49,991 nucleotides of DNA from Terriglobia bacterium (GCA_032252755.1 JAVUPY010000037.1:1-49991); one strand, 5' to 3'. Positions 8,559-17,294 are shown, counted from the stretch's first letter. Numbers and translations are program-made. Notes: generated by a model not told the origin, from the sequence alone.

Positions 8559-9959
8559 TCAAATCTCCGCGCTCAGTCTCATCACTTCCCTTACGACTTC
8601 TTCCACATCTTTCTGCGTGCTGCGGTGGTTTGTGATGCAGGCGCGGAGGGCGAATTTGCCGTTGAGCATCGCATTGGAGAAGAAGACGCGTCCGGCGCGT
8701 TGCGAGCGCTTCACGATCTCGGCGTTGACAGCATTTACCTCGTCTTCGGAATTTGCTTCGGGCCTGTAGCGGAAGCAGACGGCGCTCAGTTCGACGGGGG
8801 CGAGCAGATCGAGTTTGTCATGTTCACCGACGACGGATGCCAGGTGCAGTGCCAATCGCAAATCTTCCGCGATGGAATCCCGAAAGGCCTGTGCGCCGTG
8901 ATAGCGCAGCGATAGCCAGATTTTCAGGGCGCGGAAGCGGCGCGAGAGTTCCATCGACTCCTCGAAGAACGCAAAGCCCTCAATCGGATCGCTCGAGAGA
9001 ACCTTGGTGTAGTCGCCGCTGTGTGAGAAAGCACGTTGCGCGGCGGTGGGGTTGCGGTAGAGAAGGCACCCACAATCCAGTGGTTGGTAGAGCCACTTGT
9101 GCGCGTCAAGAGAGAGCGAATCGGCACGGGAGAGGCCGCGGAACTTGTCTGGGGCCACCGATGCTGCGAATGCGCCATAGGCGCCATCGACGTGGAACCA
9201 GAGATCGTTGGCGGAGGCGATGGTTGCGAGCTCGTCGAGGGGATCGATGCTGCCGGTTGCGGTCGTTCCGGCGCTGCCGACAATTGCAATCGGGCGCTTC
9301 CCCGCCCCGCGGTCTTCGCGGATGGCCTTCTCCAACTCGTCAACTTTCATCCGGAAGCGCTCGTCGACGCCGATGTAGCGAATGGAGTTGTAGCCAAGCC
9401 CGAGCAACGCCGCGGCCTTGGGCACCGACATATGAACTTCGCTCGAAGTGTAGATCACGACTGGTTGCGCGCCGGTGTCGTTCGCGGGAGCCTTGGCCTC
9501 CCGCGCCATGGCCAGCCCCATCAGGTTCGCCGAGGAACCGCCACCGGTCAGGCTCCCGGAGAATCCGCGGCAGCCGATGAACTCGCCCAACCAGCGCACG
9601 ACTGTTCGCTCAATGGTCGCCGCCGCGGGTCCGGACCGCCATGAAGTCACGTTCTGGTTGAGGACGCTCGCCACCAGGTCGGCTATCGCACCGACAGGCT
9701 CACCGGAACCCAATACGTATCCAAAGAATCGGGGAGTGTTCTGTCGAGATAACTCGAGCACTCGCGCGAAATCGTCGAATGCGGCCTCGCCAAGAGGCTC
9801 TTCCGGCAGGCCCAGATCAAAAATCGCGTTGGTTTCTTCTCCGCTGGTTTCCGGAAAAGATGGCGCTGTCGGCAATTGCTGAAGAAAGACAGTGGTCAGG
9901 TCAACGGCGCGGTTGGCGAGTTTGCGGTACTGCTCGGGGGAAAGATTGAGACGGGACAT
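8559..9959 (-). CDS. PLP-dependent group II decarboxylase
   Basis: The 466-residue protein belongs to the aromatic-L-amino-acid/glutamate decarboxylase family (fold type I). The PLP-binding lysine is Lys288 in SLDAHKWLYQPLDCG, preceded by His287. The ring-contacting aspartate is Asp258 in WFHVDGAYGAFAA, and the phosphate-binding loop is GGGSSANLMGL near 139-149. Length and motifs fit an intact cytoplasmic enzyme that releases CO2 from an L-amino acid, most likely an aromatic one; the exact substrate cannot be read from sequence. The ATG at 9959 matches the family start. It is not in an operon: repeats and hairpins flank it on both sides. Confidence 0.88.
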   Translation of the reverse strand: MSRLNLSPEQYRKLANRAVDLTTVFLQQLPTAPSFPETSGEETNAIFDLGLPEEPLGEAAFDDFARVLELSRQNTPRFFGYVLGSGEPVGAIADLVASVLNQNVTSWRSGPAAATIERTVVRWLGEFIGCRGFSGSLTGGGSSANLMGLAMAREAKAPANDTGAQPVVIYTSSEVHMSVPKAAALLGLGYNSIRYIGVDERFRMKVDELEKAIREDRGAGKRPIAIVGSAGTTATGSIDPLDELATIASANDLWFHVDGAYGAFAASVAPDKFRGLSRADSLSLDAHKWLYQPLDCGCLLYRNPTAAQRAFSHSGDYTKVLSSDPIEGFAFFEESMELSRRFRALKIWLSLRYHGAQAFRDSIAEDLRLALHLASVVGEHDKLDLLAPVELSAVCFRYRPEANSEDEVNAVNAEIVKRSQRAGRVFFSNAMLNGKFALRACITNHRSTQKDVEEVVREVMRLSAEI

Positions 9960-10000
9960 GACGAGATGAAGTTACAGGGTGTAGGGGAGATGTTCAAGAA

Positions 10001-10110
10001 GGTACGAGTTGCGAGGTACGGTGGGCGAGGTGTCAGGTATGAGGTGTCAAAGAAAATCGGGGGTGGTCTCAGATGACTGAACCCTCGTACCCCGAACCTC
10101 GTACCTCGCA
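10001..10110. repeat. GAGGTACGAG-type palindromic intergenic repeat
   Basis: The space between the beta-propeller and decarboxylase genes is made of variants of the word GAGGTACGAG on one side and its complement on the other. TGCGAGGTAC (10010-10019) matches GTACCTCGCA (10101-10110) perfectly in reverse. GGTACGAG (10001-10008) matches CTCGTACC at 10084-10091 and again at 10098-10105. This allows several alternative foldbacks. It shares its build, not its sequence, with the repeat at 8441. Confidence 0.7.
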
Positions 10111-10119
10111 GTTCGCCAC

Positions 10120-11112
10120 TTATTGCAGTTTCGCTTCCGCGCTGGAGTCCTGATCGTTGCCTTGTCCCGGCACACTGAGCAGCAGGAGTTTGGAGCGGCC
10201 TTCGCGACCGCCGGGGAACAAGACCAGTTTGCGGTCGGCGTCATATGCCACGGAGTAACCCTTCACGTCGGTCGGCAACTCGTCGACGGCGTGCAGGCGC
10301 GAGTCGGCCTTCATGACCAGGAGGGAGCCACCGGCTGCACCGTAGAGCATGCGCGAATCAGGGTCGAGCCAGAGATTGTCGATGCCGGCATCGGCGGGGA
10401 CGCGGGCGAGCTCCTTGCCGTTCGCGGCATCCAGCGAGAGCACGGCGTAGCGCACCGACACGTAAATGCGGTCAAGTTTGCGGTCGTAGACGATGCCAGT
10501 CGGTTGAGATGCGGCCAGCTTCGTGCGGCGCGTCATTTGCAGGTCCTTATTGAGCGCGAGGACTTCGCCAAGGTCCTCCAGGGTGGCGAGCAGGAGCCCG
10601 CGCGAAGAATCGAAGGCTAACTCCCGAGGTGTTCCGGGAAGAGGAACCGTGTTGGCCTGCTGCCGAGTGTGCAGATCGACGAGCATCAATCGCTGCTGGA
10701 GGGGGTCCGTGATGGCCAGCATGCCCCAGGCCGGGATGACGGCCAACTCCGCGGGCGAACCGTTCAGCGGAATCGTGCCGGTCACGTGCCAATCCTTCGC
10801 GTCGAGGACAACGATGTTGTTGGCATTATGGTTGGCGATGAAAACTCGCTCGCCATCGGGATCGACGGCGATCCCGCGCGGGTCCGACATGCCCTTCACT
10901 TTAGCGATCAGGCGGCGCTTGGCCGGATCGAAAATATCCACGGTGCCGGCGCCGGCATGGCTCATCAGCACGATGCCGTGTACGACGGCCATCCCGTCGA
11001 AGCCGGGCTTGCCGGGAATATCGAGCATACCGATTTCGCGCACGCTCTGTGCCAAGGCAGGTACGCTAGCGAGCGCAATCAACAGTATCGGGAGTAGGCG
11101 ACGAGGGAACAT
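10120..11112 (-). CDS. Secreted YncE/NHL-type beta-propeller protein
   Basis: From the ATG at 11112 the protein has 330 residues and opens with a clean signal peptide (MFPRRLLPILLIALASV, cleavage after ALA). A longer in-frame start at 11148 would place 12 odd residues before the signal, so 11112 is preferred. The mature part is a run of about seven blades of 40-45 residues with repeats such as DPRGIAVDPDGERVFIANH and TGIVYDRKLDRIYVSVR, typical of YVTN/NHL/40-residue propellers. These proteins act in the periplasm as binding scaffolds or lactonase-like enzymes; no catalytic residues can be assigned. It is divergent from the tolC-like gene. A repeat element lies just past the stop. Confidence 0.8.
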   Translation of the reverse strand: MFPRRLLPILLIALASVPALAQSVREIGMLDIPGKPGFDGMAVVHGIVLMSHAGAGTVDIFDPAKRRLIAKVKGMSDPRGIAVDPDGERVFIANHNANNIVVLDAKDWHVTGTIPLNGSPAELAVIPAWGMLAITDPLQQRLMLVDLHTRQQANTVPLPGTPRELAFDSSRGLLLATLEDLGEVLALNKDLQMTRRTKLAASQPTGIVYDRKLDRIYVSVRYAVLSLDAANGKELARVPADAGIDNLWLDPDSRMLYGAAGGSLLVMKADSRLHAVDELPTDVKGYSVAYDADRKLVLFPGGREGRSKLLLLSVPGQGNDQDSSAEAKLQ

Positions 11113-11242
11113 GAGGTCGACGGCGCAGCCGAGAGTTCCGGCATGCAAATCCTAGGATGCGTCTGGCGCCAGTGATGCTGCCCGCCTGTTCCACACGACT
11201 TTCCCGCCCGTTTGGTGTTTTTCGCTTTACCACCCAGACGTT

Positions 11243-11248
11243 TATACT
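11243..11248 (+). promoter_or_regulatory. Possible -10 box of the tolC-like gene
   Basis: TATACT at 11243-11248 matches a sigma70 -10 box 30 nt before the chosen ATG. A -35 is weak (TTTTCG or TTTCGC at 11219-11225). The ribosome site AGAAAGG follows downstream, about 10 nt before the ATG. Confidence 0.35.
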
Positions 11249-11277
11249 CGGCCTTTCAGCATAGAAAGGGTTCATCG

Positions 11278-12573
11278 ATGCGTTTACTATTGCGCCCTTC
11301 TGTATGTGCTTTCCTTGTTTCTGTTTTTTTGGTGACGGCTGCATTTGCGGAGCCCATCACTTTCCGGCGCGCGGTGGAAGCCGCGTTGAAGCACAGCGGC
11401 ACCATGGCTATCGCGCAGGCCGACCAGACGAAGACCTACCAGGAGTATCTCTCTGCCAAGGACAGCTACCTCCCTTCCGTGGCCTTCGGATCGGGCGTCG
11501 GCTATTCAGTCGGCATCCCTCTGGCGATTGTCGGAACCGCGCCGTCGATATTCAACGTCACCACGCAACAGTCGGTCTTCGACCCTGCGTTGAGGAAATC
11601 CATTGAAGCCGCGAAAGTAGATTGGAAAGCCACCGACCTCGACCTCGTTGACAAGAAGAACGCAGTGATCATGCAGACGGCGGTGGCATACTCGGGCCTG
11701 GACAACGTGACTTCGAAATTGAAGATACTGCATGAGGCTCAGGCCGCGGCCCAGCAGGCGGAATACATCTCGCAACAGAGGTTGAAACAAGGTATTGACA
11801 GCGAACTCGACCTGAAGAAGACGCAACTCGCCAGCGCACAGGTGGCATTGAGCATCGCCGAGGCTGAGGCGCAGGCAGATGTGTATCGCGATCAGCTTTC
11901 ACAACTTACCGGATTTCCGGCGGCATCGATTGAAACTGTCGCCGAATCGGTTCCAATTCCTCCCGACATCCCGCAAGATCCCAATGTCCCGGGCGATGCC
12001 GCGGATCGAAACCCCACGGTGCGCATGGCGTTCGAAAAGGCGAAGTCGGCAGAGTTGAGGGCCAAGGCCGAGCACAACCGGATGCTTCCGGCGTTTGACT
12101 TCGGCACCCAATACGCCCTGCTCTCGACTTTCAACAACTACGATCAGGTTTACAAAAAATTCACACGCAACAACTACACCTTTGGATTGAACATCCGCTT
12201 CAATTTCCTCAATTTCGGACAGCGCGCGGCGGCAGAAGCAGCCGATGCTGACGCGATCCGGGCGAAGAAAATGGCCGAGAGTGCCAAAGATGACGCCGAG
12301 CTCGAAGCCCTCAAATTGCAGCGCAGCTTGCGCCAATTGGCCGCGGCCAAAGATGTCGCCAAGCTGCAATGGGAGATCGCGCAGGCAGGAGTGGACGCCG
12401 TTCAGGCGAAGATCGAGACGGGCCAGGCCAGTTCGCGTGACCTGGAAGCCGCGCGCATGGACGCTAACGACCGGTATGCACAGTATCTTGACGCAAGCCA
12501 GCAGTTGTTCACGGCTACCGTGCAAATGCTGCGATCAACCGGGAAGATCCAGGAGTGGGCCCTGGAAAAATGA
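11278..12573 (+). CDS. TolC-family outer membrane efflux protein
   Basis: The ATG at 11278 follows a GAAAGGG site and opens a signal peptide (MRLLLRPSVCAFLVSVFLV, cleavage after AFA). An upstream in-frame start at 11212 would bury the signal and is rejected. The 431-residue protein has the two repeated halves of the outer-membrane-factor family: long heptad-rich helices (for example LHEAQAAAQQAEYISQQRL and LEALKLQRSLRQLAAAKDVA) and short beta segments. Such trimers form a tunnel through the outer membrane for tripartite pumps. A MacB-like permease gene lies just downstream but convergent; no membrane-fusion protein gene is near. The stop codon is the first three bases of an inverted repeat. 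Confidence 0.88.
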   Translation: MRLLLRPSVCAFLVSVFLVTAAFAEPITFRRAVEAALKHSGTMAIAQADQTKTYQEYLSAKDSYLPSVAFGSGVGYSVGIPLAIVGTAPSIFNVTTQQSVFDPALRKSIEAAKVDWKATDLDLVDKKNAVIMQTAVAYSGLDNVTSKLKILHEAQAAAQQAEYISQQRLKQGIDSELDLKKTQLASAQVALSIAEAEAQADVYRDQLSQLTGFPAASIETVAESVPIPPDIPQDPNVPGDAADRNPTVRMAFEKAKSAELRAKAEHNRMLPAFDFGTQYALLSTFNNYDQVYKKFTRNNYTFGLNIRFNFLNFGQRAAAEAADADAIRAKKMAESAKDDAELEALKLQRSLRQLAAAKDVAKLQWEIAQAGVDAVQAKIETGQASSRDLEAARMDANDRYAQYLDASQQLFTATVQMLRSTGKIQEWALEK

Positions 12574-12775
12574 ACTAATCGGGCCATCGTGCCAACGGAA
12601 GGCAACAACAGCGAAACTCATGGTCGGGCGGTGCTGGGTTGCAGGCCGGAAGTCAGTGCTTGCCGTATCTTCCCCTGGCGGTCTAGATGTATGGTTCCAC
12701 GGGGCTTGAGGCAGCAAACAGGAGACAGTAAACAGGTAGAGATTCCCACAATGGCCCGATGCCTCGATTAGTTCA
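12571..12775. repeat. 205-bp inverted-repeat-bounded element between convergent genes
   Basis: TGAACTAATCG plus GGCCATCGTG at 12571-12591 recurs in reverse at 12747-12775 as CACAATGGCC, CGAT, an extra 8 bp (GCCTCGAT) and TAGTTCA. Apart from that 8-bp insertion and one substitution the arms match over 21 bp. The outermost TGA on each side is the stop codon of the flanking gene: tolC-like on plus, macB-like on minus. The interior has no gene and contains an AACAGG/ACAG stutter at 12717-12736. It could be a MITE-like insertion or a long-looped bidirectional terminator. Confidence 0.75.
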
Positions 12776-13969
12776 CTCGTAGCGTAAGGATTCTGTTGGC
12801 TGGAGTTTCGAGGCGCGGTTGGCGGGTAGCCAGCCGAAAATCATTCCGGTCGAGAGGGAAACGACGAAGGCGGCCAGGATCGACCCGACCGAAATGGGGA
12901 TATGCAGGTTCATATCGGTGGGGATCAGCGCGCCAGCGATGATGTCAATGCCGAGGGCGACGGCGATGCCGATGAGAGCGCCTACGCCACTGATCACCAT
13001 TGCTTCGACAAGGAATTGGTACAGAATCTCCTGACGGCGCGCGCCTACGGCTTTCCTCAAACCAATCTCGCGCGTGCGCTCCGTAACCGTAACCAGCATG
13101 ATGTTCATGATTCCCACGCCGCTGATGATGAGGGCGATGGTTCCGACTAGGAGAAGGACGGCAGTGAGCGCCATTGAAATCTTGCGCGCCGCATCAAGAA
13201 TTGAAGTGAGGTTTTGAACGAGGTAGACAGCGCCTGGCCGATGGCGCGATTCCAGCAGGCGCTGCACTTCCCTGGTAACGACCGGGACATTATCGGCGCT
13301 GTCGGCCTGCACGTAGAGGGTGCGAATGTAGTTCTTGCCCGAGTAGTACTTGATCAGCGGAAACGGAATCAGCACTGATTCGGAGGTGATTTCGGACTGG
13401 CCGAAAGTCGCGACGCGCTCACGGAACACTGCGATCACCGTAAAGGTAAGCTCGCCGATGTGGATTTGGTTGCCGACCATGTTCTGGTCCGGCAGTTTCT
13501 TCGCCAGGTCCTGTGTGATCATGCAGGCCTTGCTGGCCGTTTGCATATCCACAGAATCGAAGAAGCGCCCCTTGAGAATCAACAAATTGCGGATTTTCTG
13601 GAAGCCTTCCGTGACGCCGATGAGAGTCACGGCCCGTTCCTGTCCGTTGATGACGACGCTCGATGACATGTCGTGAGTGCCGGCGGCTTCCACGACATGC
13701 GGAAGTTGCTTGGCTGCAGCAAGGTCCCCGAGGCTGATTTCGTCGGCGACTGGCCGTACGGGGGAGTTGCTGAAGTAGGAAGCGTAAACCAGGTTCGAAC
13801 CCACGCCCTCGATCTGCGCCATGACGTAGGTTTTACCGATCAGGGCGATCGTGACCACCAGCACGATGCAAGCGCTCCCGATGACGACGCCGAGCATCGT
13901 AAGAGCAGCTTTGACCTTATTGGCCCGAAGCGCGTCCATGGCGACGCGGATTGTCTCGCGGCTGAACAT
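12773..13969 (-). CDS. MacB/FtsX-type ABC transporter permease
   Basis: The 398-residue protein has the MacB permease plan. There is an N-terminal transmembrane helix (about residues 20-45), a periplasmic MacB_PCD domain of about 200 residues, and three C-terminal helices in the FtsX domain (MNIMLVTVTERTREIGLRKA just after the second helix). Such permeases couple ATP hydrolysis to mechanical export through TolC-like channels of peptides, lipids or macrolides. The ATPase normally encoded next door is absent here, and the next gene upstream is divergent and unrelated, so the subunit must be supplied from elsewhere. It is convergent with the tolC-like gene; the two stops lie in the arms of one inverted repeat. 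Confidence 0.88.
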   Translation of the reverse strand: MFSRETIRVAMDALRANKVKAALTMLGVVIGSACIVLVVTIALIGKTYVMAQIEGVGSNLVYASYFSNSPVRPVADEISLGDLAAAKQLPHVVEAAGTHDMSSSVVINGQERAVTLIGVTEGFQKIRNLLILKGRFFDSVDMQTASKACMITQDLAKKLPDQNMVGNQIHIGELTFTVIAVFRERVATFGQSEITSESVLIPFPLIKYYSGKNYIRTLYVQADSADNVPVVTREVQRLLESRHRPGAVYLVQNLTSILDAARKISMALTAVLLLVGTIALIISGVGIMNIMLVTVTERTREIGLRKAVGARRQEILYQFLVEAMVISGVGALIGIAVALGIDIIAGALIPTDMNLHIPISVGSILAAFVVSLSTGMIFGWLPANRASKLQPTESLRYE

Positions 13970-14340
13970 GCGAAAGTTGGTTCTAATATAAACCCTGGGT
14001 TGTGGGGAGTGTTTTAGTTTGCATACGTATGTGAGAACGCAAAATGGCGAAGCCGGAAATCAGGAGTCAGCCGGCAGAGCGAAAATACCAAAAGAGTATC
14101 GATATCAGTCCTATCCTTTACCATCCGCCCGGCGGTTCGAAGGAGTTGCGCCCTTGATGCTCTGCCCTCACCTTGCGGTTCAACTTAGGTGTTGGTACTT
14201 CGGTTCCACGTGTTTATTCCGCCACACTTGAAACCATTTGAGACCTCCGGGCTGCCGTCCGCATCTCATTTGTTACGTTCCAGTTGCAATTACGCGACAC
14301 CCGGGAGCTATGGTCTGTTAACATACCGAAGATACGAACT
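13970..14340. other. Divergent intergenic region with a 10-bp palindrome
   Basis: These 371 bases separate the macB-like and hpnJ starts. A perfect palindrome CATACGTATG lies at 14022-14031, about 50 bp upstream of the macB-like ATG, where a TATATT (minus strand, around 13985-13990) could be a -10 box. The palindrome could be an operator. I see no RNA gene or convincing ORF in the remainder. Confidence 0.35.
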
Positions 14341-15873
14341 ATGGCCTTGAAGACACTGTTTTTGAACCCACCCTCGTTTGAGAATTTTGATGGCGGAGCC
14401 AGTTCGCGTTGGCCCGCAACTCGCGAGATTGAGTCCTACTGGTACCCGGTATGGCTGGCCTATCCGGCCGGCATGCTGGAAGGTTCACGCCTGCTGGACG
14501 CTCCGCCGCACCACATCGACGCTCAGCAGACGATTGAAATCGGTAAAGAATACGAATTCCTGGTGCTATTCACCTCGACACCCGGCTTCCCCGGAGACAT
14601 GAGGCTGGTCGAGGCCATGAAGGCCGCCAACCCCAAGTTGAAGGTTGCGTTTGTCGGCCCACACGTCACTACCCTGCCCGAGCAGGCCTTAAACGATTGC
14701 CCCGCTATCGATTTCGTGGTCCGCAAAGAATTCGACTATGCGGTGGTCGAGTATGCCAACGGCAAGGCCCTGGAAGATATTTTGGGGGTCAGTTACCGCA
14801 AAAACGGGCGGGTGGTTCACAATCCGGATGCGCCCTCGATCAGCAACCTGGACGCTCTGCCACACGTGACCGAGATTTATGCGCGGGATCTGGACATCCG
14901 ACGGTATAACGTTCCGTTCCTGCTGCACCCCTTTGTCTCGCTCTACAGCACCCGTGGATGCCCCGCACAGTGCACCTTCTGCTTGTGGCCGCAGACCTTG
15001 AGCGGCCATCCCTGGCGCAAGCGCTCCAGCGACGACGTTGCCGCGGAGATGAAGAAGGCCAAAGAGCTCTTCCCCTACGTGAAAGAGTTCTTCTTCGACG
15101 ACGACACGTTCAATATCCAGAAAGCCCGCACCATCGAACTTTGCGCCAAGCTGAAGCCCCTTGGTCTTACCTGGTCCTGCACCTCGCGCGTCACTACCGA
15201 CTACGAGACGCTGAAGGCGATGAAGGAAGCCGGATGCAGGCTCCTGATCGTCGGCTACGAGTCTGGAGATCCGCAGATTCTGAAGAACATCAAGAAGGGC
15301 GCCACCGTCGAGCGCGCACGCGATTTCACTCGCGACTGCCACAAACTCGGCCTGATCGTTCACGGCGACTTCATCCTCGGTCTTCCTGGCGAAACCAGGG
15401 AAACCATTCGCCGTACCATCGAGTTCGCCAAGGAACTGGACGTCGAAACCATCCAGGTCTCCATCGCACACGCCTACCCGGGAACCGAGTTCTACGATTT
15501 CGCGCGCGAGAATGGCTTCATTATCAACGAGCAGCAGATGGTCGACGCCGGCGGACACCAGGTCGCGCACGTCCAATATCCCGGCCTCCCTGCCGACTAC
15601 GTCATGGAGATGGTGCACCGCTTCTACGACGAGTACTACTTCCGCCCCAAGGCTATTTTCCGCATAGTCAGGAAGGCTCTGTTTAATGGTGAAGAGCGCC
15701 GGCGCCTGTACAAAGAGGCAAAAGCCTTCATGACGCTGCGAGCCGCCCGCAACAAAGCCGTCCAAGAGAAGCGGACGCAGGCGGTACGGCTGCCACAGCC
15801 GGCGCCAAATCCGTTCCCAATCCTCCAGCATGCTGAGGCGAAAGAAGAGACGCTGAGCGTTTCGAACGATTAG
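14341..15873 (+). CDS. hpnJ: Hopanoid biosynthesis radical SAM protein HpnJ
   Basis: The ATG at 14341 opens the family N-terminus ALKTLFLNPPSFENFDGGAS; an in-frame start at 14284 adds unconserved residues. The 510-residue protein has a B12-binding-like Rossmann domain (about 1-165), then a radical SAM domain with the 4Fe-4S motif CPAQCTFC in YSTRGCPAQCTFCLWPQT near residue 205, and a C-terminal helical extension. The first 60 residues and the CLWPQT context closely resemble HpnJ, which acts late in hopanoid synthesis to make the cyclitol side chain of bacteriohopanepolyols. No other hpn gene is in the window. The C-terminus is about 30 residues longer and more basic than I expect. An intrinsic terminator follows. 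Confidence 0.82.
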   Translation: MALKTLFLNPPSFENFDGGASSRWPATREIESYWYPVWLAYPAGMLEGSRLLDAPPHHIDAQQTIEIGKEYEFLVLFTSTPGFPGDMRLVEAMKAANPKLKVAFVGPHVTTLPEQALNDCPAIDFVVRKEFDYAVVEYANGKALEDILGVSYRKNGRVVHNPDAPSISNLDALPHVTEIYARDLDIRRYNVPFLLHPFVSLYSTRGCPAQCTFCLWPQTLSGHPWRKRSSDDVAAEMKKAKELFPYVKEFFFDDDTFNIQKARTIELCAKLKPLGLTWSCTSRVTTDYETLKAMKEAGCRLLIVGYESGDPQILKNIKKGATVERARDFTRDCHKLGLIVHGDFILGLPGETRETIRRTIEFAKELDVETIQVSIAHAYPGTEFYDFARENGFIINEQQMVDAGGHQVAHVQYPGLPADYVMEMVHRFYDEYYFRPKAIFRIVRKALFNGEERRRLYKEAKAFMTLRAARNKAVQEKRTQAVRLPQPAPNPFPILQHAEAKEETLSVSND

Positions 15874-15911
15874 AACCTTTACCAAGGCACCGAGAAAATT
15901 CCGGTCAAAAG

Positions 15912-15951
15912 CAAAGGACGAAGCCGTGCAGGCTTCGTTCTTTGTCTTTTT
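15912..15951 (+). terminator. Rho-independent terminator of hpnJ
   Basis: CAAAGGACGAAGCC (15912-15925) pairs with GGCTTCGTTCTTTG (15931-15944) over 14 bp with one G-T wobble and a GTGCA loop. TCTTTTT follows directly. It lies 38 nt past the hpnJ stop and separates it from ribBA. Confidence 0.9.
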
Positions 15952-16057
15952 GATCAAGATATCTGTGCCTCGGGTGTCTCTGTGGGAGCTGTGTTTTTCG
16001 TTTTTGTGACAATCGCGAGACGTCCCGTTTACCCTGCTTTGCTACAATTTTGAAGTA

Positions 16058-17230
16058 ATGACTCCTGCTGCTCCATTTTGTGATGTGCCGACGGCATTGG
16101 ACGAGATCCGCGCCGGGCGCATGATCATCGTCGTTGACGACGAGGATCGCGAGAACGAAGGCGACCTGACCATGGCCGCCGAGAAGATCACGCCAGAGGC
16201 CATCAACTTCATGGCCAAACATGGGCGCGGCCTCGTCTGCCTTGCAATGACCGAGGATCATCTCGATGACCTTCGGCTTGGCCCCATGTCAGCCGAGAAC
16301 ACCTCAAATTTTGGTACGGCGTTTACGGAGTCGATTGATGCCCGCGACGGTGTGACAACGGGGATCTCGGCTTATGATCGCGCGCGAACTATCCTGGTTG
16401 CGATCGATGAACGCACACGCCCCAGCGATCTGGCGCGCCCCGGCCACATCTTCCCTCTCCGCGCCCGCAAAGGCGGCGTGCTGGTTCGCGCCGGGCAGAC
16501 GGAAGCCTCCGTTGATCTCGCGCGGCTGGCTGGGATGAATCCTTCCGGCGTCATCTGCGAAATCATGAACGACGACGGCACGATGTCCCGTGTGCCCCAA
16601 CTGACCAAGTTCTGCGCCGAGCACGGCCTGAAAATGTTGACGGTCGCCGAACTCATTCGCTATCGCATGCAGAACGAGCGCTACGTGCACCGCGTCGGCG
16701 AGGCGATTGTGCCGACGCGCTTCGGCACCTTCCGCCTGATTGCATACCAATCTCAGCTCGACGGCGAATCGCATATTGCACTGGTAAAAGGCGATGTTGA
16801 GAAGTTCGGCGAGGAGCCGACCCTGGTCCGCATGCATGCGCATTGCCTGATTGGTGACGTTTTCAGCGCGACCTGGTGCGAGTGTCGCAGCCTGCTCGAA
16901 CAGTCCATGCGCATGATCCAGGAGGCCGGACGCGGCGCTATCGTTTACCTGCACCAGAGCTCACGCGGCTTCACATTTGAAGATTTCAAAGGCGAGAAGG
17001 CGCTCGTCTTCCACAAGGAAACGCGCCTGCCAACTCTTCCCGAGAGCCAGAGAAAGATTCAGCGCGAGACCGGTGTCGGCGCGCAGATTCTTACCGACCT
17101 GAATCTCAAGCGTCTGCGCCTGCTCACGAATCGGCCACGCAAAGTAGCCGCCCTCGAAGGCTTCGGGTTGGAAATAGTCGAGCAGGTGCCAGTGCCGGTA
17201 AAGGCTGACATTCCGACCTGCCAGGACTAG
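16058..17230 (+). CDS. ribBA: RibBA: DHBP synthase / GTP cyclohydrolase II, divergent active sites
   Basis: The 390-residue protein fuses 3,4-dihydroxy-2-butanone-4-phosphate synthase (about 1-205) to GTP cyclohydrolase II (about 206-380), the two entry steps of riboflavin synthesis. The DHBP part shows [15 protein letters not shown] and [10 protein letters not shown], but the usual RAGHTEA is RAGQTEA: the metal-binding histidine is Gln147. The GCHII part keeps three zinc cysteines (263, 274, 276 in [14 protein letters not shown]). However, the loop RQEGRGIGL is HQSSRGFTF, and the DTVEAN..LGF..D.RDY stretch is replaced. The end [19 protein letters not shown] is normal. It may be a lineage-specific active variant. 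No FMN riboswitch precedes it; TACAAT at 16043-16048 lies 9 nt before the ATG. Confidence 0.88.
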   Translation: MTPAAPFCDVPTALDEIRAGRMIIVVDDEDRENEGDLTMAAEKITPEAINFMAKHGRGLVCLAMTEDHLDDLRLGPMSAENTSNFGTAFTESIDARDGVTTGISAYDRARTILVAIDERTRPSDLARPGHIFPLRARKGGVLVRAGQTEASVDLARLAGMNPSGVICEIMNDDGTMSRVPQLTKFCAEHGLKMLTVAELIRYRMQNERYVHRVGEAIVPTRFGTFRLIAYQSQLDGESHIALVKGDVEKFGEEPTLVRMHAHCLIGDVFSATWCECRSLLEQSMRMIQEAGRGAIVYLHQSSRGFTFEDFKGEKALVFHKETRLPTLPESQRKIQRETGVGAQILTDLNLKRLRLLTNRPRKVAALEGFGLEIVEQVPVPVKADIPTCQD

Positions 17231-17270
17231 ATTTCCGCACTCGGCATTCACTCGATCTCAGCTTCAACTT

Positions 17271-17294
17271 GCGAACGCTGCCGGCAGCGTTCGC
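17271..17294. terminator. Perfect 24-bp palindrome, bidirectional terminator candidate
   Basis: GCGAACGCTGCC followed directly by GGCAGCGTTCGC is a perfect palindrome. It lies between the convergent ribBA and P1 peptidase genes, and its last base is the last base of the minus-strand stop codon (17294-17296). No U-tract follows on either side, so it could be a hairpin stop, a protein site or both. Confidence 0.65.

Noticed and set aside
14689-15957. Minus-strand frame of 422 codons opposite hpnJ
   Set aside because: hpnJ motifs are intact; the antisense frame runs through the hpnJ terminator and has no recognisable domain.
15952-16057. FMN riboswitch before ribBA
   Set aside because: The conserved FMN-element boxes are missing and the gap is only about 100 nt after the hpnJ terminator.
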